Shown here: positions 54,463-62,443 of the stretch, piece by piece | How positions within the stretch are numbered: position 1 is the first letter of the stretch | Layout of the letters: the number at the start of each line of letters is the position of its first letter | Position numbers and translations under genes: made by a program | From: Nostoc sp. PCC 7524 | GTDB taxonomy: Bacteria; Cyanobacteriota; Cyanobacteriia; Cyanobacteriales; Nostocaceae | Length of the DNA stretch: 64,000 nucleotides | NCBI RefSeq assembly: GCF_000316645.1 | Contig: NC_019684.1 | Location: 3,687,501 to 3,751,500 of the forward strand | Reading direction: 5' to 3' | The notes under the pieces: model-generated | Told to the model about the DNA's origin: nothing | The model's input: only the letters and a program-made list of their open reading frames with translations | The model's database searches: none

Positions 54463-55116
54463 ATGACAGGAAAGCCAAAATTACAAAACACCCAGTGCAA
54501 CTGGACAGAGGCACATGACGCTTACTGTCTCGAAAACAAAATCACCCCCGCCGCCAAACTCCTATGGCAATGGCTAATTCGCCAGGGGATAGGGGACGAG
54601 CAAGAACCAGACCTGAAAGAATTTAACCAATGGGTAGAAAAGCACCGGGGCAAAGGATACACCAGACCAACTCTCAAAGATGCCCTAGCCCAACTCGTTG
54701 ATTGTCGAGTGGTGCAGATAGTCAAACAATTTACGTGGCGAATTGTACGAATAGTTACACGTCCCCTTGATTGGCTCAACCCGAAAAAAAATTTACGCCA
54801 TCAACATAAAAATTGCGATTCACCACCCTCAAAACCGCAATCAGCCGACGACACCCCTAACAGCAGCAGCAATTCTTCTAATGACACAGCTTCCCGTGAG
54901 GAGATTATTGAGGTTTGTGCTAAAGCTGGTATTTTTTATCACCCAGACAAACCAGCAAAAGTATTTAGCTACTCGCTTGATGATGTGCTGTTAGCCATCG
55001 ATGTCTATAAATTGCGATCGGCCCAGGAGCGAATACGTAACCCTCAAGGATGGCTGATTGACTGCTTAGAGTGGCGTTACTGGGAAGACATGACTTTGGC
55101 TTGGGGTGGATTATGA
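54463..55116 (+). CDS. Plasmid-type winged-helix protein, possible replication or partition factor
   Basis: The start at 54463 replaces an unlikely TTG at 54442. The 217-residue product has a helix-turn-helix-like N-terminal half (ITPAAKLLWQWLIRQGIGDE...GYTRPTLKDALAQLVDCRVV), a Ser/Asn/Pro-rich linker, and a conserved C-terminal piece (DDVLLAIDVYKLRSAQERIRNPQGWLIDCLEWRYWEDM) often seen at the end of replication-initiator-like proteins. Overlaps the next gene by 4 bases. A role in replication is inference. Confidence 0.65.
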   Translation: MTGKPKLQNTQCNWTEAHDAYCLENKITPAAKLLWQWLIRQGIGDEQEPDLKEFNQWVEKHRGKGYTRPTLKDALAQLVDCRVVQIVKQFTWRIVRIVTRPLDWLNPKKNLRHQHKNCDSPPSKPQSADDTPNSSSNSSNDTASREEIIEVCAKAGIFYHPDKPAKVFSYSLDDVLLAIDVYKLRSAQERIRNPQGWLIDCLEWRYWEDMTLAWGGL

Positions 55117-55556
55117 AACAACAATCATTATTCGACCTCAACCAGTTCACCCATTCCCCAGTCCCCAATCCCCAATCCCCTATTTATGATCCAGCGTGGG
55201 ATGAAACCGATACTCAGCAGAAAACTACACACACTGTTCTGGAGCAAACTAAGGGAACACCGAAACCTGATTCTAATGTTCTGGAGCAGGATAAACAGAA
55301 TACAATCAAATCTGCTCCAGAACAGTCACACTGGGTAGAAAAGTACACTGTGGTTAGATATGGCAGTGAGCATTACTATTACCGTTACCTGTGGATGGAG
55401 GGGCGGAAGCTGCACCATGTTCATATACCCGGTGGGAATGTGAGGAGCGCGATCGCAACTGCCAGGAAACAGGAAATTGAAATTGCGATCGCGGATGGGA
55501 AATCACCAAGGGAGATTGAGAAAATGATTCACTCCTGGCGTAATCATCAGAGCTAG
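55113..55556 (+). CDS. Plasmid-type protein with heptamer-coded insert, unknown
   Basis: Starts at the ATGA overlap with the gene before it. The 147-residue product begins KQQSLFDLNQFTHS, then has [13 protein letters not shown] encoded by a heptamer array (about residues 11-24), a Gln/Thr-rich stretch, and a conserved domain (YGSEHYYYRYLWMEGRKLHHVHIPGGN, SPREIEKMI) common in cyanobacterial plasmids. The conserved part looks like a small DNA-related domain but no function is known. Confidence 0.65.
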   Translation: MKQQSLFDLNQFTHSPVPNPQSPIYDPAWDETDTQQKTTHTVLEQTKGTPKPDSNVLEQDKQNTIKSAPEQSHWVEKYTVVRYGSEHYYYRYLWMEGRKLHHVHIPGGNVRSAIATARKQEIEIAIADGKSPREIEKMIHSWRNHQS

Positions 55557-55716
55557 CTAAATCATCGGACGTGTCTAGATAAGGACTGTACTACTGTCCA
55601 GATAACCTGTCCCCCTGTCCCCATTCCCTATTCCCTCCATGAAAAATGCGATGGGCTACGCAATTTACCCAATTGCAGCTGAACGTAGAATTCCTCAATT
55701 TGTTGAAAAAGCTGGT

Positions 55717-56295
55717 TCATAGTGAATTGATAGCTCCCTTAATGCGATCGGCCGAAATTTCCACATAACGTCCCAAACATTTCAAATCACGATGGCCAGT
55801 GATTCGCTGTATGGTGTAAAGGTCAACACCTGCGCTGTGTAACTTGGTGATAAAAGTGCGGCGGGTGCTGTGGGTGCTAATTCCTTTAGCATCCAGTCCA
55901 GCCCGCGAGACAGCTGCGCGCAAGATTTTATCTGCCCATCTAATACTGATGGGCTTATCACCTTCCCGGCTGGGAAACATCCAAACTGAATTTTCAGTGG
56001 TGTAATTCTGCAAAGATTCAGCCAAAACAGGATGCACCGGAACTTGACGGGTTTGGCGTTTACCGTCAGGGCTAGCTTTGCGAGTATTAGCCTTGAAAGT
56101 AATTTCACTCCTGGGAGTTCCATCTGGGTTGTAGCAATCAGCAATAGTCAGCTGTACTAAAGCTCCCCATCTTTCTCCTGTGTACCAAGCAAGGTCTAGC
56201 AGTAATTTGTATTTTCTACTTTGAATTTGCTTGCGTATTTTAGAATAATCAACATCTGACAATACAGCCGATTGTCCGTTACGATTATTTTTCAT
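55717..56295 (-). CDS. Minimal tyrosine recombinase/integrase
   Basis: The 192-residue protein contains only the catalytic domain: Arg (TGERWGALVQL), Lys (SPDGKRQTRQVPVH), HSTRR, GHRD and the nucleophile Tyr in RYVEIS. The N-terminal DNA-binding arm of normal integrases (about 150-200 residues) is missing, as in some small element-borne recombinases. It is the likely mobility or resolution enzyme of the element. A perfect 14-7-14 inverted repeat lies 24 bases upstream of its start. Confidence 0.9.
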   Translation of the reverse strand: MKNNRNGQSAVLSDVDYSKIRKQIQSRKYKLLLDLAWYTGERWGALVQLTIADCYNPDGTPRSEITFKANTRKASPDGKRQTRQVPVHPVLAESLQNYTTENSVWMFPSREGDKPISIRWADKILRAAVSRAGLDAKGISTHSTRRTFITKLHSAGVDLYTIQRITGHRDLKCLGRYVEISADRIKGAINSL

Positions 56296-56318
56296 TCAGT
56301 CTATTTCCTCTTTAGTCG

Positions 56319-56353
56319 TTCCGGTTATACCTACTGCCAAGGTATAACCGGAA
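56319..56353. other. Perfect 14-7-14 inverted repeat by the recombinase gene
   Basis: Arms TTCCGGTTATACCT and AGGTATAACCGGAA around ACTGCCA. Size and spacing suit a tyrosine recombinase core site; TATTTTTGTTTTT follows, so a rightward terminator is the alternative. It lies between the leftward recombinase and the rightward eight-gene set. Confidence 0.6.
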
Positions 56354-56512
56354 TATTTTTGTTTTTAGCTATTAGCAAAAGTATGTTTAATCCTACTCAT
56401 AGCAATACTTTCACGCCATCAGTGTAAGTTCGTGATTTACATAAAACTGGAAGATTTACGCTAACTTGAAAAGCGCATACAACGGATTTATTCACCTCAA
56501 TAAATCTGACTT

Positions 56513-56842
56513 ATGGCGGAACCAACTTTAGTCCAAGTATTCGGCGAGAACGCGTCTCAAACATCCACCACTATCACTATTACAAAAGCTGACCTGACAG
56601 GATTAACAGCATCAGCTAACAACACAGCAGAAAGCTTGTTAGTAGCGATTAATTTAAAAGCGAAGGAATATCTAACTCAAACTAATTTCGATGCAAACAT
56701 TGACCAAAGTATTGTGGTAGCTGATGGATTCTCAAGCCTGACCACGCGCGGAACTAATAACACGCCATATAGAACAGACCAAATAACAGTAAGTTTCTCA
56801 AAGGTTGATAGCAACGCCACAATTGACCCGGACGATTATTAA
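56513..56842 (+). CDS. First gene of the collagen module, 109-residue protein
   Basis: The product (VFGENASQTSTTITITKADLTGLTASANNTAESLLVAINLKA...RTDQITVSFSKVDSNATIDPDDY) is Thr/Ser/Asn-rich, beta-prone, with no Cys and no membrane segment. It resembles small structural (coat or tail-like) proteins in composition but no family is recognised. Its stop overlaps the next start (TAATG). It heads the rightward eight-gene set. Confidence 0.7.
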   Translation: MAEPTLVQVFGENASQTSTTITITKADLTGLTASANNTAESLLVAINLKAKEYLTQTNFDANIDQSIVVADGFSSLTTRGTNNTPYRTDQITVSFSKVDSNATIDPDDY

Positions 56843-57285
56843 TGTCTAATACGTGGACGATTCAAGTAGACACCCCTTACAGTACTAGCCAAAACCCCGG
56901 AACAACAATTCCCTTTACTTATTCGCCGAGTGGTTGTTTTAGGGGTTCTTATTCTTATAGGTTCGGTGGCACGAATAACGCAAATTTGTATTTAATCCAT
57001 GCAGGTGGAGAAACGCTCTTAGGAGGTAATTGGCAAAGTTCAATACTTCGCGGTTTTACTGTTCGCCAGATATCGCTATGTGCGGGACAGACACTTACAT
57101 ACGATTGCATTAATGGTGAGTGCATCCAATCTTCACAATTCAATACCCCAGGCATTTATACATCACTTGCACAATGTGAATCTCAATGTGGTGGAGCTAC
57201 TTGTAAGGGTAAGTGCCTGAGTAATTCCGATTGGGCGCAAATCGAAGGATTAGCAGCCCAATTAAAAAATAAAAGTTGTAGTTGA
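56842..57285 (+). CDS. Cys-rich 147-residue protein of the collagen module
   Basis: Coupled to the gene before it (TAATG). It has a beta-rich N-terminal half (SGCFRGSYSYRFGGTNNANLYLI) and a Cys-rich end (CINGECIQSSQFNTPGIYTS, then LAQCESQCGG and CKGKC). The CxNGxC...GxYxSLxxCxxxC pattern occurs in some phage- and cyanobacteria-encoded structural proteins. Eight or nine Cys could form disulfides in an extracellular or virion setting. Function unknown. Confidence 0.7.
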   Translation: MSNTWTIQVDTPYSTSQNPGTTIPFTYSPSGCFRGSYSYRFGGTNNANLYLIHAGGETLLGGNWQSSILRGFTVRQISLCAGQTLTYDCINGECIQSSQFNTPGIYTSLAQCESQCGGATCKGKCLSNSDWAQIEGLAAQLKNKSCS

Positions 57286-57297
57286 TGAGGTTTATTT

Positions 57298-59406
57298 ATG
57301 TCAACTGCCAGCACAATTTCTAATCTCCAGCAAGCTTTAAATTGTGCTGGTAAATGTGATTGTTGTAATCAACTTAATCAAAGAATTAATCAGCTTGAAT
57401 CAAGGATAAATGCAATCAAACCTGTTGATGAAAATGCAATTGTCAAGCGAACCGAAGCGGCAATAATGCCTCAACTTAACCCTCTTGTGCAGGCGATCGC
57501 CGCCGGCGTAGTGATAAAAGAACTAAAACCTGTAAAGCAAGCAGTTGGCTTATTAGACGATGCAATATACACCCTACGAGGTCAGGTTTACAACGTAGGC
57601 GTAAAGGCTGCTAATGCCGTATCTAAAGCAGAGGGCGCTGTAAAGACTGCTGGTAGTGCATTAGGTTTATCGAATCAGGCAATGAGTCAAATCGGTAAGC
57701 TTACCGGACAAGTAGCGCAGTTATTTTCTTTGATCGCAACAATTGCAAACTTAGCTTTATTAATAGGAACTATCAATACTCTTGGTGGACGTGTAGATGC
57801 AGTAGAAAAAACACAACAAGGGCTTTCCGATTCTATTTCTCAGGTTATAGGGCGTATCATTCCACCCATCAGAGGCACTGCCAATGAAGCGAAAGCCACA
57901 GCACAATCAGCTTTTGCGACTGCAAAAAACGTAGACGGCAAAGCCAATACAGCAATAAACCTTGCTACCAATGCAATAGGCACAGCAAATAGTGCTAGTG
58001 GTACTGCAAATATTGCAATCACCAACGCATCTACAGCCCAAGCAACCGCTAATAAAGCAGACCAAAAAGCCGGTACAGCACAACAAGCAGCAATAGCAGC
58101 CAATAAAACATCCAATAACGCGCTAGAAAAAGCGGGTCTAGCATTTGGATTGGCTACAACCACTTATGGACTTCTAAAACTCCTACAAAACAGACCCGGC
58201 ATACCGGGTAGACCGGGACGTGACGGACGCAACGGAGTAAATGGTAGAGACGGAAGACCCGGTAGAGATGGAGCCAGAGGACTGCAAGGAATACCCGGTA
58301 GACCCGGCATTAACGGGATAAATGGCATTGATGGTAGACCGGGATTACAAGGAATACCGGGCAGGCGTGGCGAGCCTGGATTTCCCGGCGCTAACGGTAG
58401 ACCCGGCATTAACGGGAGGGATGGTAGAGACGTGAACCCAGCTGACTTAGCGGATATTAAAGCAAGACTGGCGGCAATTCAATCAGGAGTTAATAACACA
58501 CAGTCCCAGCTAGCACTAGGCTTTGCTAATATCCTGGCGAAGCTTAAGGCGCTTGCAGATTTGGCATTATTAAAGCCAATATACGCAGTTGTTCTAGCCA
58601 TTCAAACTGTACTGGGAGGTTTAATTACATTCAACAATACTACCTATACCATTTCAGGGTTTTTATTACTTGGTTTTACTAAGTGCTTCACCTTCTTTAA
58701 ATGGGCGATATTAGACCGGGTATTGAATTTAATGACAACTGCTGCAACGATTCATAACGCCCTCATGCTATCGAATGACATCGGTCAAACTTTAGCAGCT
58801 TCCATTGCTAATGTTCTAGTTATTTTTGGCATCAAAGATAGTGATGGTCAAGCGTACAATATTTCAGAAATAATCGGAAGTAACATTGAAAATTTTATAA
58901 AAGGTTTAGTGGGTGAAAGCAACTACGCTGCATTAAGCCTAGTTTGGGCGAAAGCGAATAGAATTTATCAAGCTACAACTAATGTTTTAAACAGCTTCTT
59001 AAGCTTATCCCAGGTAATTTTGCAAGCTAATGAATTAATAGCAGCTTACACAGGGAAGATAGGGAATGCTTTAAAAAGAGGTGGCGTGGTTCTCGAAAAC
59101 GCCTATGGCTGGATGAATCCTCAGCCTAAATTTAATCGAGTCAGTCGATTCTTAGAAAATGTTCAAAATGCAGCATCAACAGTTCAAATGGTGACGCAAG
59201 TCCCATTAGACATGGTTAATGCAACTACAGAGCTAACAAACGCATCAACAGAGTTTGTTAAAGCCATCAAGGAAGATGATAAGCCAGAGAATAAATCTAA
59301 TGATGCTCCTGACCCGGATGTATTAAAAGCACAAGAATTACTGAGTAAAAATAATTCTCAACCGATAGCTTTTGACTTCTCGGATTTATTTGATGGAGAT
59401 GACTAA
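57298..59406 (+). CDS. Collagen-like membrane protein with coiled coils
   Basis: A 702-residue protein. Layout: Cys-rich start (CAGKCDCC, near 17-24), coiled coil (about 25-48), hydrophobic segment (about 140-163, LFSLIATIANLALLIGTI), Ala/Thr/Asn-rich coil with degenerate repeats (about 195-285), 26 uninterrupted Gly-X-Y triplets (about 300-378; GRD, GRP, GIN, GIP), several hydrophobic segments (about 405-470), helical region and an acidic end (FDFSDLFDGDD). Charged GRD/GRP triplets could stabilise a triple helix without hydroxyproline. No signal peptide. It is probably a trimeric rod spanning or leaving a membrane. It abuts the next gene with no gap. Confidence 0.85.
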   Translation: MSTASTISNLQQALNCAGKCDCCNQLNQRINQLESRINAIKPVDENAIVKRTEAAIMPQLNPLVQAIAAGVVIKELKPVKQAVGLLDDAIYTLRGQVYNVGVKAANAVSKAEGAVKTAGSALGLSNQAMSQIGKLTGQVAQLFSLIATIANLALLIGTINTLGGRVDAVEKTQQGLSDSISQVIGRIIPPIRGTANEAKATAQSAFATAKNVDGKANTAINLATNAIGTANSASGTANIAITNASTAQATANKADQKAGTAQQAAIAANKTSNNALEKAGLAFGLATTTYGLLKLLQNRPGIPGRPGRDGRNGVNGRDGRPGRDGARGLQGIPGRPGINGINGIDGRPGLQGIPGRRGEPGFPGANGRPGINGRDGRDVNPADLADIKARLAAIQSGVNNTQSQLALGFANILAKLKALADLALLKPIYAVVLAIQTVLGGLITFNNTTYTISGFLLLGFTKCFTFFKWAILDRVLNLMTTAATIHNALMLSNDIGQTLAASIANVLVIFGIKDSDGQAYNISEIIGSNIENFIKGLVGESNYAALSLVWAKANRIYQATTNVLNSFLSLSQVILQANELIAAYTGKIGNALKRGGVVLENAYGWMNPQPKFNRVSRFLENVQNAASTVQMVTQVPLDMVNATTELTNASTEFVKAIKEDDKPENKSNDAPDPDVLKAQELLSKNNSQPIAFDFSDLFDGDD

Positions 59407-60267
59407 ATGACAGATTTACCAGATGATTTTAATCCGTTTGAACATTTACAACAGACTTATAGAACTGAATTTAACAGACGAGTTGACAAATTTTTTGCAG
59501 ACGTTCCTGGTACTGGTGATTTATCTGGTACCCGCCCATCATTAAAACTGGCCTGCCGAATGACCGATAATGACAACGATGCAATGATGAATATGCGTCA
59601 CAATTTGTTTTTTAATGTCATTGGTTACAGTCGTAAGAATTTAGCTATAGTTTATGGCTCAAAATTCGATACTGCTCCCCCAGTCGCAGGACATCCACAA
59701 TTATTTTTGACCTTCTCGCAAGATTCAGCCGCCACACCATCTGAAGAGTCGCCTATAGAGCATGAAAAATCAGTAAGGTTGATGAAATTCTCTTGCGCTG
59801 GTGGTGACGATGATGGCAGTACAAAACCAGCTATTACCAAGGCGAACATGACAGAAATTGCCAATGAAATAAAAACTCTGTTTATTTCTGGCGGTAGGGG
59901 GATAGATTACACCTGTGGCAATAAATCAGCATCATACACTGACCCTGAAAATGGCTTTGCTAGAGGCAACTATATGCTGGTTAATAGTCGTGCTGATGCT
60001 ATGGAAGTTTACCAAAAGCTTTGTAATGCAATTGACGTACCCTTTAACCAAGAAAAATTAATAGTTAACGACCCAGATAAACCCAGTACAACTACGGCAG
60101 CCGCAGGGAAAATAACAATATTGGGGAAACAAGTACAAAATCGCAGGTATAGACCTGTAGCAGTTCTTAGATTCAGAAGTGCTTATATTTCTCTAGGTAA
60201 TCTCGTACCACCAGTAATTTTGATAGATACTACTCTCAGACATACGGGATTAGTTAAGTACCCGTAA
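59407..60267 (+). CDS. 286-residue protein of the collagen module, unknown
   Basis: Starts directly at the stop of the collagen-like gene. The product is soluble-looking, with alternating beta and loop segments (FNVIGYSRKNLAIVYGSKFD, HPQLFLTFSQDSA, GNYMLVNSRADAMEVYQKLC) and no known catalytic motif. It could be a cap, adaptor or attachment protein for the fibre. Assigned only by its place in the set. Confidence 0.7.
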   Translation: MTDLPDDFNPFEHLQQTYRTEFNRRVDKFFADVPGTGDLSGTRPSLKLACRMTDNDNDAMMNMRHNLFFNVIGYSRKNLAIVYGSKFDTAPPVAGHPQLFLTFSQDSAATPSEESPIEHEKSVRLMKFSCAGGDDDGSTKPAITKANMTEIANEIKTLFISGGRGIDYTCGNKSASYTDPENGFARGNYMLVNSRADAMEVYQKLCNAIDVPFNQEKLIVNDPDKPSTTTAAAGKITILGKQVQNRRYRPVAVLRFRSAYISLGNLVPPVILIDTTLRHTGLVKYP

Positions 60268-60334
60268 TTTTAGAGAATGTTTAAAAGCTGTTTCCTGCAA
60301 ACAATAAAGGTAAAAACCTGTTAGGTTTCGCCCC

Positions 60335-60381
60335 AAAATTCTAAGAATTTTAAAGGGTTAGATTGGGTGAAAACTTTCACC
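60335..60381 (+). promoter_or_regulatory. Two palindromes in the gap inside the collagen module
   Basis: AAAATTCT-A-AGAATTTT (60335-60351) and GGTGAAAACTTTCACC (60366-60381) lie in the only sizeable gap (130 bases) of the eight-gene set. The first may be a weak terminator, the second an operator 16 bases before the next ATG. They could split the set into two transcripts. Confidence 0.5.
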
Positions 60382-60397
60382 AACACGAATAAATACT

Positions 60398-60976
60398 ATG
60401 GGTTTCAGAGACCTGAACCGTTATCCAGCTCAGAAAGCTCGATACGACAAATATAAAGAGTGGCTGGAATCGACCCCCGAACAGCGTCAAGCGAAATTTG
60501 CTGCTATTACTGATGAAACTAGGCGGGCGAGGGCAGAAAGAGAAATTGGCTATGTTTCTCCGTTTGGCACGACTGGTAATACTAAGGTTTATCTTCCTAC
60601 TCGAATCATTGCGACTAATCAATCCGGCTCAGGGGCTGCGGTAGCTGGCACACTGCGCGGATTGCTTGCCAACTACACCCTTACTGGGGATGACTTCCAA
60701 GCCTTAACAGATCCAATTTTAATTGAGGCGAAAAAGTTTAGATTCGCCAAACTCACATTAACATCTGTTGTAGCTGGGACTAAAAGGGCTAGCCGCATCA
60801 CTGGTGCTATGTACTCGAAGCCAGATGTCGATTCTGTTACCTGTCCTTTTGGTCAAAACACAGGTGGTCAAGATTACGATACAGCTGTTGTTGCTATTAA
60901 AACCGAATCGGCTTACGCTAATTTTTTGCAAGATAACAACGGACGAAACCGCGCACGATTCACGCCTGAAGGCTAA
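60398..60976 (+). CDS. 192-residue protein of the collagen module, unknown
   Basis: The N-terminal ~55 residues are basic and helical (LNRYPAQKARYDKYKEWLESTPEQRQAKF), like a scaffold or nucleic-acid-binding arm; the rest is beta-rich (KVYLPTRIIATNQSGSGAAVAGTL, KFRFAKLTLTSVVAGTKRASRITG). The arrangement of basic arm plus beta domain is seen in some capsid proteins, but no family is recognised. Its stop overlaps the next start (TAATG). Confidence 0.7.
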   Translation: MGFRDLNRYPAQKARYDKYKEWLESTPEQRQAKFAAITDETRRARAEREIGYVSPFGTTGNTKVYLPTRIIATNQSGSGAAVAGTLRGLLANYTLTGDDFQALTDPILIEAKKFRFAKLTLTSVVAGTKRASRITGAMYSKPDVDSVTCPFGQNTGGQDYDTAVVAIKTESAYANFLQDNNGRNRARFTPEG

Positions 60977-61239
60977 TGAGCAAGATAGCAGAACGAACTG
61001 GTATTATTTGGACTCCAGATGACACGCTAGACCTGCTATCTGTTGATGTTGATGGCAACTGTTCTGAGGCTGAGTTTCAGGGAATGCTTGCCATCAATCA
61101 AGCCGGTAGAGATTGGTTAACTGGGAAGATTGACACGGTTGAATACCTGGACAAATTAGAGTTTTATGGCGTTCCCAACCCGTTTGAGATTGTGGACGAG
61201 TTTGCTGATCATGTTGAGTTTGTGATTTCTCACGGATAA
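60976..61239 (+). CDS. 87-residue acidic protein of the collagen module
   Basis: Coupled to the gene before it. The product (RTGIIWTPDDTLDLLSVDVDGNCSEAEF, AINQAGRDWLTGKIDTVEYLDKLEFYGV) is acidic and helical with one Cys. No family is recognised. Small acidic partners of this kind often act as chaperones or adaptors for a neighbour. Confidence 0.65.
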   Translation: MSKIAERTGIIWTPDDTLDLLSVDVDGNCSEAEFQGMLAINQAGRDWLTGKIDTVEYLDKLEFYGVPNPFEIVDEFADHVEFVISHG

Positions 61240-61244
61240 AAACA

Positions 61245-61730
61245 GTGAGAGTAGTTGAATTAAGCAATAGTAATAACTGGGAAAGCATTTATTCGACTAA
61301 CATTTATGCTGTCTCTGTTCCCATGCAAAATGGTACTTCTTTAATTAGTCCTATTCCTGAAATAGTTGTACCTTTTGTTCTGGATAAATTTATTTTGGCT
61401 GTGAGTGTTGATACGGATGTTCCGACTAATTCAGTTTGGAGATTTGCAGGGTATATCAATCAAAAAATCAGTACAGGAATTGTCATAGGTGGTGGACAGG
61501 ATGCGACTGCTGTTAATGGTCGTTCCTTGTTTTTAGACCGAGTTAACTTAATTCTTTTTCAGAAAATATCTACTTCTTACGCTGTTAGTATCAGAGTTCC
61601 TAGATGGTTTCCTCGTGCTGGGGTAAATGTTTGGCAGTACACAGGCGTAGATGACACTTCTGAGGAAATATTGCTGACTCAGGAATTTGCAAATATTAAT
61701 TTTAAGCTGGATCAGCTATTAAATAATTAA
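61245..61730 (+). CDS. 161-residue beta-rich protein of the collagen module
   Basis: Starts with GTG five bases after the previous stop. The product is beta-rich (IYAVSVPMQNGTSLISPIPE, VWRFAGYINQKISTGIVIGGG, VSIRVPRWFPRAGVNVWQYTG), without Cys or membrane segments, and resembles a jelly-roll-like or tail-fibre-like structural protein in composition. Assigned by place only. Confidence 0.65.
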   Translation: MRVVELSNSNNWESIYSTNIYAVSVPMQNGTSLISPIPEIVVPFVLDKFILAVSVDTDVPTNSVWRFAGYINQKISTGIVIGGGQDATAVNGRSLFLDRVNLILFQKISTSYAVSIRVPRWFPRAGVNVWQYTGVDDTSEEILLTQEFANINFKLDQLLNN

Positions 61731-61732
61731 TA

Positions 61733-62164
61733 ATGAATACTTCAAAATCGGTAATAGCTGTTAATCCTGGCAATTCATCAGGATTAACATTAACTCTTGA
61801 AAGTACAGGTATATTTTTAGGAATACTTGTCAGTGCTTCGGTTCTTGGCACGTTGGCCGTGAGCGTTATCTCTAAAATGAACCGGATTAGCACTTCAATT
61901 GCACAAATTGAAGAAACCCTAAAAACTCACGCTAGTAATGCTGAGAAAATTAGGGATTTAGATAAAAGGCTTGAATTGCACCTAATGGAGTACGTTAACC
62001 GCAAAGACATGTTGCAGATGCTTCTTGGACAAATAAACGAGAAAATTGATCACAAATTTAAAAGAAGCCTATTTTACACGCGGGAAATTCAGCGATTCTT
62101 GCAGCGAACGACAGAATACCAGATTAGGGAATATGAGGAGCAGACTAGCAGCCCGAATGAGTAA
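61733..62164 (+). CDS. 143-residue protein with one membrane helix and coiled coil
   Basis: Last gene of the set, two bases after the previous stop. It has a short N-terminal part, a membrane helix (LESTGIFLGILVSASVLGTLAVSVI), and a long helical/coiled-coil tail (IAQIEETLKTHASNAEKIRDLDKRLELHL). Size and layout resemble a holin-like or spanin-like protein, or a membrane anchor for the fibre. No family is firm. Confidence 0.65.
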   Translation: MNTSKSVIAVNPGNSSGLTLTLESTGIFLGILVSASVLGTLAVSVISKMNRISTSIAQIEETLKTHASNAEKIRDLDKRLELHLMEYVNRKDMLQMLLGQINEKIDHKFKRSLFYTREIQRFLQRTTEYQIREYEEQTSSPNE

Positions 62165-62168
62165 TTAA

Positions 62169-62357
62169 CTATTTACCCCAGTGAAACCCACACTTAAAGC
62201 ATTCAAACTGATTTTCACGGCAACCATACTCAACCTCTAGTGAATGGCAACGAGGGCAACCTTTAGCGATGATTGCTAGTATTTCTGATAAATCCTGATT
62301 TTTATTGCTGTCCATACCAGTTTTTTTTTGGTACAGCTTAACTTGCTGGGGATTCAC
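62169..62357 (-). CDS. Small zinc-ribbon protein
   Basis: The GTG at 62357 has AAGGAG six bases upstream. The 62-residue product has a four-Cys zinc-binding pattern (CPRCHSLEVEYGCRENQFECFKCGFHWGK; CxxC...CxxC) at its C-terminus and may bind nucleic acid. It is convergent with the last gene of the collagen module, four bases apart, and probably marks the right end of the element. Confidence 0.65.
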   Translation of the reverse strand: MNPQQVKLYQKKTGMDSNKNQDLSEILAIIAKGCPRCHSLEVEYGCRENQFECFKCGFHWGK

Positions 62358-62443
62358 TCTACTCCTTCGGGGAATTCAAAATTCAAAAATCGTCATTAGT
62401 TATTAGTCATTCTCCCCCATCTCCCTCATCTCCCCCATCTCCC

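Noticed and set aside
57840..58163. Ala/Val-rich 107-codon minus-strand frame
   Set aside because: Shadow of the Ala/Thr-rich coil of the collagen-like gene.
58164..58409. Pro/Gly-rich 81-codon minus-strand frame opposite the collagen stretch
   Set aside because: It is the mirror of the Gly-X-Y repeat (complement of GGN-CCN codons), with no ribosome site.
56513..62164. Collagen module considered as a complete tailed phage
   Set aside because: No terminase, portal, major capsid, tail or lysis genes recognisable; only eight small unknown genes.
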